Under the pieces are notes generated by a model that did not search any database, was not told the origin of the DNA, and was given only the letters and a program-made list of their open reading frames with translations. Positions 9,355 to 17,701 of a DNA stretch of 62,174 nucleotides are shown here, piece by piece. The number at the start of each line of letters is the position of its first letter. Position 1 is the stretch's first letter. The DNA lies in the NCBI GenBank assembly GCA_945952065.1, contig CAMFGY010000031.1:1-62174 (forward strand). The letters run 5' to 3'. A program made the translations under genes and the position numbers. The stretch comes from an uncultured Burkholderiales bacterium (GTDB lineage: Bacteria; Pseudomonadota; Gammaproteobacteria; Burkholderiales; Burkholderiaceae_C).

Positions 9355-12174
9355 TCAGCGGAACGAGTAATTCAGGCTGGCATAGAAGGAGCGCCCGCGC
9401 GGATCGCCATACGTCGGGTCCCAAGTGACCTGGAAGTAGCGCGACTGGTTGGTGAAGGGCGGTGCTGTATCGGCCAGATTCAAAACGCCAGCGCGCAGAC
9501 GCAAAGCCGGTGTGAAGCGATAGCTCGCGCTCAAATCCCACAGCGAATAGGCCTTGACGTCGCGGTTGTTCCACTCCGGTGCAGCCAAGCCTTCGACGTT
9601 TTGGTCGCGATAGCCCGACAAATAGGTGTTGCTCAAGCTCAGGCCCAGATCGCCATAGTCCCAGTCGGCGGTTAGCTTGTGACGCCAGCGTTGCACGGCC
9701 TTGTCATCACGGAATTTGCCCAGGCCGTCGACCATGGGAGAGCGCGGGTCGGTCTGGTATTTGTACTCGGTGATCCAAGTGCCGGCCGCACTCAGACCAA
9801 AGCGGCCCAGGCTGCTGGCCTCACCGCGCCAGTTCAGCGCCAGATCGAAACCCGAGGTGTTGAGCTTGCCGCGGTTTTCTTTCTTGACCTGGATGTAGTC
9901 GACAAAGCCGTCGCCATCGCGCACCACGATCTTGGGATCGTTGTAGTAGACCGGGTTGGTGAAGATGGTTTCTTCGCCAATTTCCGAAATGATGTCGGTC
10001 TTGCGGATGGCCCAGTAGTCGACGCTGCCGCTCCAGGCTTTGGCGGCCTCAAACACCAAGCCGATCGAGAACTGCTTGGACTTTTCAGGCTTCAGGTCCG
10101 GGTTGGCCGAGCGGTCAATCGGCAGCTGGGTGGTTTCGCCCGAGACGGGGTCGCGCACAAAGCTGGCCGTCACGCCCGAGCGCAGCGGCAAGAACATTTC
10201 AGGAATCGACGGGGCGCGAAAACCCGTGCCGAAGGAGGTGCGTGCCAGCAAGTTTTTGTTCGGCCGGTAGCTCAAGCCAATCTTGGGGTTGGTGGTGCTC
10301 AGGGCGGGCGAGGTGAGCTTGCTGCGTTCGTCGTAAACCCCCTTGTAGCGGTCATGGCGGAGGGCAAACTGCGCTTCCCACTCATTGGTGAAGGGGGCGC
10401 TCAGTTCGGCAAAAGCGCCCATCACATCGCGTTGGTTCGAAGTATCGGCCAGCAAGGCGCCGGAGCTGGAGCGGTCACCGACGATGTCGTTCGCCTTCAG
10501 CGCATCGGTGGCCGAGAACTCGGTCTTTTCGCGGCGCATTTCTGCGCCCAGCGCCAACTGCATATCGCCGCCCTCCAAGCGGGTCAAGGCGCGGGTCAGT
10601 TTGGCGTCGATGCTGTCGGAGGTGCCGCGAGCGATGCGCGCGCCGCCATCCAAGCGGATCGACTGCATGAAGGCACGGCCGGCTTCGGTGTTGCCGGGCT
10701 GGAAGGGGTTGTACTTGCCGGTCTTGATGCCGTCCAGCATCTTGCTGAAAGACACCCAGCCGTCCAGATTGGTGTCGGTGGCTTTGTTGACGCTGTGGTT
10801 GATGGCGGTGTCATAGTCCCACTCACCCAGGCGACCCGTGGCGCCCAGCACCACACGGCTGGCTTGGCTTTCAACGCGGCTGGTGCGGTGCCCGGCGTCT
10901 TGCAAGCGGAAGCGGAAGGCCACCGGTGTGCTGATGCCCGTGACGGCCTGCAAAGAGGCCGGCAGGGTGATGCCGCGTAAGGCGGAAATGCTCGAAGATG
11001 TGGCTGGCGAAGCGGCGTAGTCGGTCTCGGTCTTGCTGAACAGCGCTTCGGCAAAGAGTTGGTGCTCATCGCTGAGCTGGAAGGTCGCGCGAGCGATCAG
11101 ATTGGCCTTGCTGGACTCGGGATAGATCTCGGTGTCGCCCATGTAGTTGTAGGCGCAACCTTCGACGCCGCCCAGCGAGTTGGGCGACACCGAGTTGGGG
11201 TTGGCGCCCCCGGTGCACGAGGCCTTGGCGAAGTTGACCCGGCGTGCGGAGGAGCCCGGCACTTTGGGCGTCCAGCTGCCATTGGGACCCGAGCCCTTCA
11301 GCGCGGTGCTGGGGTTGGCCAAGACAAAGGCGTTCAAGTCTTTCAGCTGTGTGGAGCTCAAGTCCACATTCGCTGGGAAGGGGTTGCTGGACAGCTGCGG
11401 GGCCAGGCGGCCGGGCAGGTCATATTCCAGAATGAAGTCCCGTTGGCTCGAATTCAATGAATCGAGCTTTTGCACATCCAGCGCGGCAAACACATTGAAG
11501 CGGTCTCGGCTCAAATCGCCAAAGCCGGCCGACGCTGAGGCGGTCTTCTTGCCGGCACCGCCGTGTTGGGTGCGCAGGCCATAGACGCTCAGATCCACGC
11601 CCTGGTAGTCCTTGCGGGTGATGAAGTTGATCACGCCGCCCATGGCGTCGGTGCCGTAGATGGCCGAGGCGCCGTCCTTGAGCACTTCCACCTTTTGGAT
11701 GGCGCCGGCTGGGATGTTGTTCAAGTCCACGCCCGCGTTGTCGCCCGGCGTCGCAAAGTTGGCCAAGCGCCGGCCATTCAACAAGACCAAGGTGCTGGAC
11801 ACACCCAGACCCCGCAAATTGGCGCCGTTGAAGCCGCGCTGTGCACCGGACTGGTCGCTGATGCTGGCGCCATCGGTCAGTCCGCCCACATTGGAGGTGA
11901 TTTTTTGCAGCAGCTCGGCGGCGGTGGTGACCCCGGCCTTGTCGATGTCTGCACGTTTGAGCGTTTCAACCGGCAGCGCGGTTTCGCCGTCGATGCGTTT
12001 GATGCTGGAGCCGGTGACTTCGATGCGCTCCAGTTTGAGCTCTTGGGCCTGAAGGGTCGTGGATTGCAGCGCCCCCAGCATCAGCAAGGCCGCAGCGGCC
12101 ACGCTTTGTCGAGGGAAGCCGGCGGCTTGTGGGAGGGCGCGTGTGGATGCACGTCGCTGGACAGTTGAAGTCAT
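9355..12174 (-). CDS. TonB-dependent outer membrane receptor 2
   Basis: This 939-residue paralogue of receptor 1 has the same architecture: a signal peptide ending near LQAQ at about 43, the mature N-terminal motif RIEVTGSSIKR, a plug with TLVLLNGRRLANF and IYGTDAMGGVINFITRK, and a barrel ending NYSFR. The plug is closely similar to receptor 1 while the extracellular loops differ, suggesting duplication followed by change in ligand detail. It is divergent from cyanophycinase 2 across 387 bases, repeating the receptor 1/cyanophycinase 1 arrangement. No SusD-like lipoprotein is next to it. Cyanophycin-derived peptides are the likely ligand by context only. Confidence 0.9.
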   Translation of the reverse strand: MTSTVQRRASTRALPQAAGFPRQSVAAAALLMLGALQSTTLQAQELKLERIEVTGSSIKRIDGETALPVETLKRADIDKAGVTTAAELLQKITSNVGGLTDGASISDQSGAQRGFNGANLRGLGVSSTLVLLNGRRLANFATPGDNAGVDLNNIPAGAIQKVEVLKDGASAIYGTDAMGGVINFITRKDYQGVDLSVYGLRTQHGGAGKKTASASAGFGDLSRDRFNVFAALDVQKLDSLNSSQRDFILEYDLPGRLAPQLSSNPFPANVDLSSTQLKDLNAFVLANPSTALKGSGPNGSWTPKVPGSSARRVNFAKASCTGGANPNSVSPNSLGGVEGCAYNYMGDTEIYPESSKANLIARATFQLSDEHQLFAEALFSKTETDYAASPATSSSISALRGITLPASLQAVTGISTPVAFRFRLQDAGHRTSRVESQASRVVLGATGRLGEWDYDTAINHSVNKATDTNLDGWVSFSKMLDGIKTGKYNPFQPGNTEAGRAFMQSIRLDGGARIARGTSDSIDAKLTRALTRLEGGDMQLALGAEMRREKTEFSATDALKANDIVGDRSSSGALLADTSNQRDVMGAFAELSAPFTNEWEAQFALRHDRYKGVYDERSKLTSPALSTTNPKIGLSYRPNKNLLARTSFGTGFRAPSIPEMFLPLRSGVTASFVRDPVSGETTQLPIDRSANPDLKPEKSKQFSIGLVFEAAKAWSGSVDYWAIRKTDIISEIGEETIFTNPVYYNDPKIVVRDGDGFVDYIQVKKENRGKLNTSGFDLALNWRGEASSLGRFGLSAAGTWITEYKYQTDPRSPMVDGLGKFRDDKAVQRWRHKLTADWDYGDLGLSLSNTYLSGYRDQNVEGLAAPEWNNRDVKAYSLWDLSASYRFTPALRLRAGVLNLADTAPPFTNQSRYFQVTWDPTYGDPRGRSFYASLNYSFR

Positions 12175-12561
12175 GGAGGGCCTCGTTGAACTGAGAAGTA
12201 AGGGGTGAGAGGGGAGGGAATGACTAGAAAAAGTTGGAGAAGAGCTAGGAAAAAGGCAGGGCCTGCAAACAAGCTTGGGGCAACTCTAGAAGTGGCTTGC
12301 AAGACTTGCCTATGGGGTTTTGGTGGCTCGGTCCGATTTGCGCAATTCCGTGTCGCTTGTTCGCAAGCCCCCGATGAACAGGCGCAACAGCGCTTGCATG
12401 CTTGCGACATGCACTTGCGCCCAGCGGTCAAAAGGCGGGGTTTTGGGGCCTTACCCGCTGGTCAGGGCGGCTGGGCTTTGCCAGACTCGCCGCACTTCCG
12501 ACGGGCCCCCCTCAAGAGGCGGCCCTCTGTCCTCACCCTTGTGATCAAAGAAGCGAAGACC
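12175..12561. promoter_or_regulatory. Divergent control region, receptor 2 / cyanophycinase 2
   Basis: No gene was recognised in these 387 bases. The stretch is dense in CTTGC/GCAAG words: CTTGC at 12296 and 12305, an inverted GCTTG-TTCG-CAAGC at 12355-12368, and GCTTGCATGCTTGCGACATG from 12392. These could be binding sites for the ArgR-like AraC regulator encoded downstream, but that is a guess. The reading frame of cyanophycinase 2 stays open upstream into this region without an obvious start site, so the exact right border is uncertain. Confidence 0.35.
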
Positions 12562-13914
12562 ATGCAGTCGCTAACTGAAAATATGAGCGGATATATATTG
12601 CGCAAGCAAATCCCTGCGATGCTGCGCGGCCTGCCTTGGGCGATTCAAAAGCAGATGCAAGGCCTGCGGCTCGTCCTGGCTTTGTTCCTGGCTTGCGGGC
12701 TGGCGGGCCTGCTGTCGCCCGCGCTGGCGGCCACCTCCCGCCCCGGAGCGCTGGTCATCATTGGTGGGGCCTTGAAGTTTGACAACCAAGAGGTCTGGAA
12801 GCGTATCGTCGATGAGGCGGGTGGCCCCGGTGCACGCTTTGCCGTGTTTGCCACGGCCGCAGCCGACCCACAGCGCAGTGCCGCGCAGATCGTGGCTGCC
12901 TTGAATGCCCAGGGCGCGCAAGCCGAGGCCATCCCCGTGGCGCCCCGCTTGCCTGGGGTGGACTTGAAAGCCAATTTGCGCGATCCCGTACTGCTGGCCA
13001 AGGTGGCCTCGGCGCAAGGGGTGTTTTTCTCTGGCGGCGCGCAAGAACTGATCGTCGACACCTTGCAGCCGGGTGGAGAGAAAACCGAGATGCTCAAAGC
13101 CATCTGGTCGGTCTATCAAGGCGGCGGTGTGGTGGCGGGCACCAGCGCCGGCGCCGCCATCATGAGCAGCACCATGTTTCGCGATGCCCAAGACAGCTTG
13201 AAGGTCTTGAAAGGGCAGATGCGGCGCGGTGTTGAGATCGACCGCGGCCTGGGCTTTGTCGGCACCCGCTTGATGGTGGACCAGCACTTTCTCAAGCGTG
13301 GTCGCATCGGGCGCTTGCTGCCCTTGATGCAGGCCGAGGGTTACCAACTCGGCCTGGGTGTGGAAGAAAACAGCGCGGCCTTGCTGCGCGGCGATGAGCT
13401 GCAAGTGCTGGGCGCCAAAGGCGTGTTGCTGGTGGACCTGAGTCAAGCCAGCAGCGATCCCAAGTTGGGTGCCTTCAATCTTCGCAATGCCCAGCTCAGC
13501 TATCTGGATCGGGGAGATCGCCATAACCTAAAAACTGCAGTGACCGAGGTGTCGCAAAGCAAGCGCGCCGGTCACTTGATCGACCCCTATGGGCCGAACT
13601 TCAAACCCTTCCACCATCAGCAAGCCTTCTATCTGGACATGCTGGGTGACAGCACCATCGTCAATGCCATGGGCCAACTCTTGGACAGCCCGCATGCCGA
13701 GGCGCGTGGCTTGGCCTTCAATGGCTTGCACGCCACCGATGAGCCGTTGCCGGACTTGGGCTTTGAGTTCCGTCTTTACAAGGGCGAGGGCAGCCGCGGC
13801 TGGTACAGCGGTGCCTTGGGTGGCGAGGACTACAGCGTCTTGCGGCTGCGCTTGGACGTGATGCCGGTTCAGATCAAGCGGCCGTTTTACACGCCGCTGG
13901 CCTTGCGGCCCTGA
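12562..13914 (+). CDS. cphE: Exported cyanophycinase 2 (peptidase S51)
   Basis: This is the second S51 cyanophycinase, 450 residues from the ATG at 12562. All key residues are kept: Gln161, nucleophile Ser195 in GTSAGAA, His242 in VDQHFLKRGR and Glu269 in GVEENSA. A hydrophobic segment at about 35-56 ending SPALAA looks like a signal peptide, preceded by a basic stretch. The start is uncertain, because ATGs at 12583, 12619 and 12655 are possible; the last gives the most ordinary signal peptide. Like cyanophycinase 1 it carries an extra C-terminal region with LDMLGDSTI and a late LDVMPVQ stretch. It heads a same-strand series of M14 hydrolase, permease, regulator and AstA genes, making an arginine-dipeptide catabolic role likely. 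Confidence 0.87.
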   Translation: MQSLTENMSGYILRKQIPAMLRGLPWAIQKQMQGLRLVLALFLACGLAGLLSPALAATSRPGALVIIGGALKFDNQEVWKRIVDEAGGPGARFAVFATAAADPQRSAAQIVAALNAQGAQAEAIPVAPRLPGVDLKANLRDPVLLAKVASAQGVFFSGGAQELIVDTLQPGGEKTEMLKAIWSVYQGGGVVAGTSAGAAIMSSTMFRDAQDSLKVLKGQMRRGVEIDRGLGFVGTRLMVDQHFLKRGRIGRLLPLMQAEGYQLGLGVEENSAALLRGDELQVLGAKGVLLVDLSQASSDPKLGAFNLRNAQLSYLDRGDRHNLKTAVTEVSQSKRAGHLIDPYGPNFKPFHHQQAFYLDMLGDSTIVNAMGQLLDSPHAEARGLAFNGLHATDEPLPDLGFEFRLYKGEGSRGWYSGALGGEDYSVLRLRLDVMPVQIKRPFYTPLALRP

Positions 13915-13976
13915 CGAGACAGCTCTGTTTCTTTGTGCCCGTTTTTTCCTTTTCTATTCACTCGATTGGACCCCTC

Positions 13977-15116
13977 ATGCGTACCGTGCTTCATGCACTT
14001 CAGCCCGCCAGCGCAGGCACGCAGCGGCAGCTGCGCAGTCTTCATTTCGGCAGCGCTCAAAACGGTCGCAAGGCCTATATCCAGGCCTCTTTGCATGCCG
14101 ACGAAGTGCCACCGATGCTGGTGGCTCAGCATCTGCGCCTTGCGCTCACTGAGATGGAGCAGGCGGGTCTGATCGAGGGCGAGATCGTGTTGGTGCCCAT
14201 GGCCAACCCGATTGGGCTGTCCCAAGAGCTGCAAGGCGCGCCCTGCGGCCGTTTTGACCTGCGCACCGGCATCAATTTCAACCGCAACTACCAGCACCTG
14301 ACGGCGGCCTTGATCCCCTTGCTGGAGCCTTTGCTGGGCCCGGATGCGGTGCAAAACACGGCGCATATTCGTCGCACGGCGCTGGCTTTGCTGGCTTCGC
14401 AGAGGCCTTTGACTGAAACCGAGCAGCTCAAGCTGCATCTGCAAACCATGGCCATGGACGCGGATCTGGTGTTGGATCTGCATTGCGACACCCAGGCGGT
14501 GATGCACCTCTACACCGGCACGCCTTTGAGCGATGCGGTTCGGCCCTTGGCGGCCTTGCTGGAGGCGCAAGCCTTGCTGGTGTCCAAAGAGTCGGGCGAC
14601 GATCCTTTTGACGAAACGGTCTCGCGCATCTGGTGGGAGCTGGCGGCGCATTTTGGCCCTGATCGGCCGGTGCCTTTGGCCTGCGTTGCGGCCACGGTGG
14701 AGTTGCGCGGCGAGCTGGACGTGGACGACGGCTTGGCCAAACAGGATGCGCTGGCCGTGCTGCAGTTCTTGCGCATGCGCGGCCATATTGGCGAGGGGCC
14801 GGCGCTCAAATTGCCAGCCTTGAGCCTGCCTGCCCTGGGCCTGTGTGAGGCCAGCCCCTTGGAGGGCGTTGAGCCCATCGTGGCGCCGCACAACGGTGTG
14901 CTGATCTTCCTCAAGTCGCCCGGTGATGTGGTGGCGGCGGGCGAGGCGGTGGCCGAGGTGCTGGATCCTTTGAGCGACCAGCGCTCGGCCCTGCGGGCCA
15001 GCCACGGTGGTCGCCTGTTCGCTCGCGTCAGCCGCCGCTATGCCACCGCTGGGATGCGGGTATGCAAGGTGGCCGGCGCGCAGGCCTTTCGCAGCGGCAA
15101 ATTGCTGTCTTTGTGA
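13977..15116 (+). CDS. M14/AstE-like zinc hydrolase, likely beta-Asp-Arg dipeptidase
   Basis: This 379-residue cytoplasmic protein (no signal peptide) is of the succinylglutamate desuccinylase/aspartoacylase branch of M14. Zinc ligands appear as His40 and Glu43 in LHADE and His169 in LHCD, with NFNRNY at 100-105 and a candidate catalytic Glu242 in VELRGE. Family members remove acyl groups from amino acids or split aspartyl amides. Lying 62 bases after an exported cyanophycinase, it is best placed to hydrolyse imported beta-Asp-Arg. I recall M14-related zinc enzymes (CphZ) reported for that reaction, which fits. The alternative is AstE acting on succinylglutamate, given the nearby AstA genes. 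The ATG at 13977 is chosen over a GTG at 13935 that lacks a ribosome binding site. Confidence 0.8.
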   Translation: MRTVLHALQPASAGTQRQLRSLHFGSAQNGRKAYIQASLHADEVPPMLVAQHLRLALTEMEQAGLIEGEIVLVPMANPIGLSQELQGAPCGRFDLRTGINFNRNYQHLTAALIPLLEPLLGPDAVQNTAHIRRTALALLASQRPLTETEQLKLHLQTMAMDADLVLDLHCDTQAVMHLYTGTPLSDAVRPLAALLEAQALLVSKESGDDPFDETVSRIWWELAAHFGPDRPVPLACVAATVELRGELDVDDGLAKQDALAVLQFLRMRGHIGEGPALKLPALSLPALGLCEASPLEGVEPIVAPHNGVLIFLKSPGDVVAAGEAVAEVLDPLSDQRSALRASHGGRLFARVSRRYATAGMRVCKVAGAQAFRSGKLLSL

Positions 15117-15143
15117 GGGCGTCATCGCTTTCCCTTTTTTGGT

Positions 15144-15199
15144 CTGATGGCCTGATGGCCTGATGGCCTGATGGCCTGATGGCCTGATGGCCTGATGGC
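15144..15199 (+). repeat. Seven perfect tandem copies of CTGATGGC
   Basis: Seven uninterrupted copies of the 8-bp unit CTGATGGC fill 56 bases between the M14 hydrolase gene and the YfcC permease gene, ending 17 bases before the permease ATG. The unit is not a multiple of three, so gain or loss of copies would alter spacing and frame of anything reading through it. Each unit contains ATG and TGA. Such perfect short repeats are prone to slippage. Confidence 0.97.
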
Positions 15200-15216
15200 C
15201 CCGCCTTGAGCTCCCC

Positions 15217-16608
15217 ATGTCAAAACTGAAATTCCCCAACACCTTTGTGCTGCTTTTTGCGCTGCTGGCCTTGATCGCTTTGGCGACTTGGCTGGTGCCC
15301 GGCGGTCAATATGAGACGCAACTGATCGATGGCAAAAAAGTCATCGTGGCGGGTTCTTTTCATCAGATCCCCAGTCAGCCGCAAGGCTTGGCGGCGCTGC
15401 TGATGGCCCCCATCAAGGGCTTTGTCGAGGCGGCCCTGATCATTGGCTTTGTGCTGATTGTGGGCGGCGCGTTCTCGGTGCTGCAGCGCACCGAGGCGAT
15501 TGACGCGATGATCAAGTCGGTGGCCCGGGCGCACACCCATTCCCCCTTCGTGCGAGTGGCGCTGATCCCGGTCTTTGTCACTCTGTTCTCGCTGGGCGGC
15601 GCGACCTTTGGCATGGCGGAAGAGGCCATCCCCTTTGTGCTGATCTTCATTCCGCTGGCTTTGGCGCTGCGCTACGACAGCATCGTCGGGGTGTCGATTC
15701 CCTTTGTGGGCTCGCAGATCGGTTTCGCCACGGCTTTCTTGAATCCCTTCAATGTGGGCGTGGCGCAAGGCATTGCCGGCGTGCCCATGTTCTCCGGCTT
15801 GGGCTACCGGCTCTTGTGCTGGGCGATTGCCACCACCCTGACGATTGCGTTCTTGATGTGGTACGCCGCGCGCATCAAGCGCCAGCCGCAGCTGAGCCCC
15901 TGCTATGAAGCGGACCAGATCAAACGCCAGCAACTGGACTTGAGCGATTTTGAGCGCTTCACCGGCATGAGTTTGCGGCACAAGCTGGTCTTGGCGGTCT
16001 TTGTCTTGACCTTGGGCCTGATGATTGTTGGCGTGGTGAAGTTCGGCTGGTACATCGAAGAGATTGCCGCACTGTTTTTGCTGATGGCCCTTGTGGTGGG
16101 CCTGGTCGGGCGCTTGGCGGCTGATGATTGGGTCGCCAGCTTCATGTCAGGCGCCAAAGACTTGGTCAGCACCGCCTTGGTGATTGCCTTGGCCAAGGGC
16201 ACGGTGGTGCTGATGCGCGACGGCCACATCATCGACACCTTGCTGAATGCGCTGGTGCCTTTTGTGGAGTCCAGCCACCCCATCTTTTCGGCGCAAAAGA
16301 TGTTTTTGATCCAGTCGGTGATCAATTTCTTCATCCACTCGGGCACCGGTCAGGCCGCACTCACCATGCCCATCATGGCGCCCTTGGCGGACTTGGTCGG
16401 CGTGAGCCGCCAGACCGCGATTCTGGCCTTCCAGTTCGGAGAGCTCACCACGCCGGTGATCCCCACCTCGGGCATCACCGTGGGGGTGCTGGCACTGGCC
16501 GGCATCCCCTGGACACGCTGGGCGCGCTGGATGTTGCCACTGCAGATGATTTATTTGCTGATGGCCTTGATCCTGCTGGCCATCCCCTCCTTCATTCAGT
16601 GGCAGTGA
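15217..16608 (+). CDS. YfcC/ArcD-family inner membrane permease
   Basis: This 463-residue integral membrane protein has about twelve hydrophobic segments and belongs to the YfcC family, which shares ancestry with DcuC C4-dicarboxylate carriers and with ArcD-type arginine/ornithine antiporters. Family marks include LVPGGQYE near 26, GGATFGMAEEAIPF near 128 and FGELTTPVIPTSG near 408. In this cluster it is the obvious candidate for carrying beta-Asp-Arg, arginine or a breakdown product across the inner membrane. It follows the M14 gene by 100 bases, which include the 8-bp tandem repeat, and the regulator gene begins four bases past its stop. Only a weak ribosome binding site (TTGAG) is visible. 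Confidence 0.87.
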   Translation: MSKLKFPNTFVLLFALLALIALATWLVPGGQYETQLIDGKKVIVAGSFHQIPSQPQGLAALLMAPIKGFVEAALIIGFVLIVGGAFSVLQRTEAIDAMIKSVARAHTHSPFVRVALIPVFVTLFSLGGATFGMAEEAIPFVLIFIPLALALRYDSIVGVSIPFVGSQIGFATAFLNPFNVGVAQGIAGVPMFSGLGYRLLCWAIATTLTIAFLMWYAARIKRQPQLSPCYEADQIKRQQLDLSDFERFTGMSLRHKLVLAVFVLTLGLMIVGVVKFGWYIEEIAALFLLMALVVGLVGRLAADDWVASFMSGAKDLVSTALVIALAKGTVVLMRDGHIIDTLLNALVPFVESSHPIFSAQKMFLIQSVINFFIHSGTGQAALTMPIMAPLADLVGVSRQTAILAFQFGELTTPVIPTSGITVGVLALAGIPWTRWARWMLPLQMIYLLMALILLAIPSFIQWQ

Positions 16609-16612
16609 GGCG

Positions 16613-17701
16613 GTGAATCCTGGCCGTGGGCTGAATTACAGTGCAACGGTGAATCGCAGCCCCAAGTTCCCCAGCCCTAGCGACGTTTTGTTGGCGTCGT
16701 CCGATTCCGATCCGGCCTCGGCGGTGGTTCGGCGGCGCTGTGGCTTGCTGCTTTTGGATGGGGCGAGTCTGCTGTCGCTGGCGGGCGTGTTGGAGCCGCT
16801 GCAAGGGGCCAATCGTCTGCAATCGGAGGTGCGCTACGAGAGTTCGCTGCTGAGTGCTGAGGGGCGTGAGCAAGCCTGCGGCCCGCTGCGCTTGAGCACC
16901 GAGCCGGCGCTGGCGAGCAGCGGCTGGGCGCTGGTGTTTGTGCTGGCCGGCGAGGGGGGCGAAGCCGCTCCCGAGCTTCTGCGCTGGTTGCAGATGCAGG
17001 CTGAAGCCGGTGTCGCACTGGCCGGTATCGATGGCGGCAGCGCCATTCTGGCCGAAGCCGGTTTGCTGGATGGCGAGCGCGCCACTGTGAACGGGCATTT
17101 GCTGGATGCTTTGCAAGAAGATTTTCCCGCTGTGGTGTGGAGTGCCCAGGTCTGGGAGATGAATGCCCATGCCAGCCGACTCAGTTGCGCCGGCGGCAGC
17201 GCCAGTCTGGATTTGACGCTGGCCTGGCTGGGGCGCATGCATGGCGAACGTTTGGCGCAAGACCTGACCCTCAGCCTGGGTTTGGAGCGCTTGCGGGGCC
17301 GTGATGAACGCCAGCGCCGCCCCTCGGCAGAGCAGGGCAGCGGCAGCCCCAAACTGGCTGAGGCCTTGAGCCTGATGGAAGCCAACCTGGCCGAGCCCCT
17401 GCCCACCGAGGACGTCGCGCGCCTGGTGGGGGTGTCGCGCCGGCAACTGGAGCGCTTGTTCAAACAGCACCTCGACGCCTTGCCCTCGCGCTACTACCTG
17501 GAGCTGCGCCTGAACCGGGCACGCCGGCTGTTGCAACAGAGCAGCCAATCGATTTTGCAGATCGGCCTCTCCTGCGGCTTTTCCTCCGGCCCGCATTTTT
17601 CCAATGCCTACAAGGCGCATTTTGAAAAGACACCGCGCGATGAGCGCAGCCAGCGCGCTGCCGCTTGGCGCCGTCCCGCAGGAGACCCCAGCGCATCATG
17701 A
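16613..17701 (+). CDS. GATase1-AraC transcription regulator, ArgR-like
   Basis: This 362-residue regulator has a DJ-1/PfpI (GATase1-like) sensing domain at about 40-225 and an AraC/XylS double helix-turn-helix at about 245-350 (EDVARLVGVSRRQLERLF and then the FSSGPHFSNAYK region). The layout matches GlxA-type regulators, including ArgR of Pseudomonas, which controls arginine uptake and the succinyltransferase pathway. Here it is directly joined to AstA-like genes, with its TGA overlapping the next ATG, so arginine-responsive control of this cluster is a strong inference. The GTG at 16613 lies four bases after the permease stop and has a GAGG very close to it; a GTG at 16649 is possible. Confidence 0.85.
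   Translation: MNPGRGLNYSATVNRSPKFPSPSDVLLASSDSDPASAVVRRRCGLLLLDGASLLSLAGVLEPLQGANRLQSEVRYESSLLSAEGREQACGPLRLSTEPALASSGWALVFVLAGEGGEAAPELLRWLQMQAEAGVALAGIDGGSAILAEAGLLDGERATVNGHLLDALQEDFPAVVWSAQVWEMNAHASRLSCAGGSASLDLTLAWLGRMHGERLAQDLTLSLGLERLRGRDERQRRPSAEQGSGSPKLAEALSLMEANLAEPLPTEDVARLVGVSRRQLERLFKQHLDALPSRYYLELRLNRARRLLQQSSQSILQIGLSCGFSSGPHFSNAYKAHFEKTPRDERSQRAAAWRRPAGDPSAS

Noticed and set aside
9679-10980. 433-codon plus-strand frame opposite TonB receptor 2
   Set aside because: It mirrors the receptor codons, has no ribosome site or recognisable domain, and the receptor is clear on the other strand.
4668-12174. Siderophore receptors
   Set aside because: No siderophore synthesis, periplasmic iron-binding protein, Fur-box-like site or iron ABC transporter is nearby, while cyanophycinases are directly divergent.
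13977-15116. Calling the M14 gene astE outright
   Set aside because: Only AstA-type genes of the pathway are present and the gene is next to a cyanophycinase, so the dipeptidase reading fits the context better; both remain open.
15144-15199. Tandem repeat as a CRISPR array
   Set aside because: The 8-bp units are contiguous with no spacers, and no cas gene is near.
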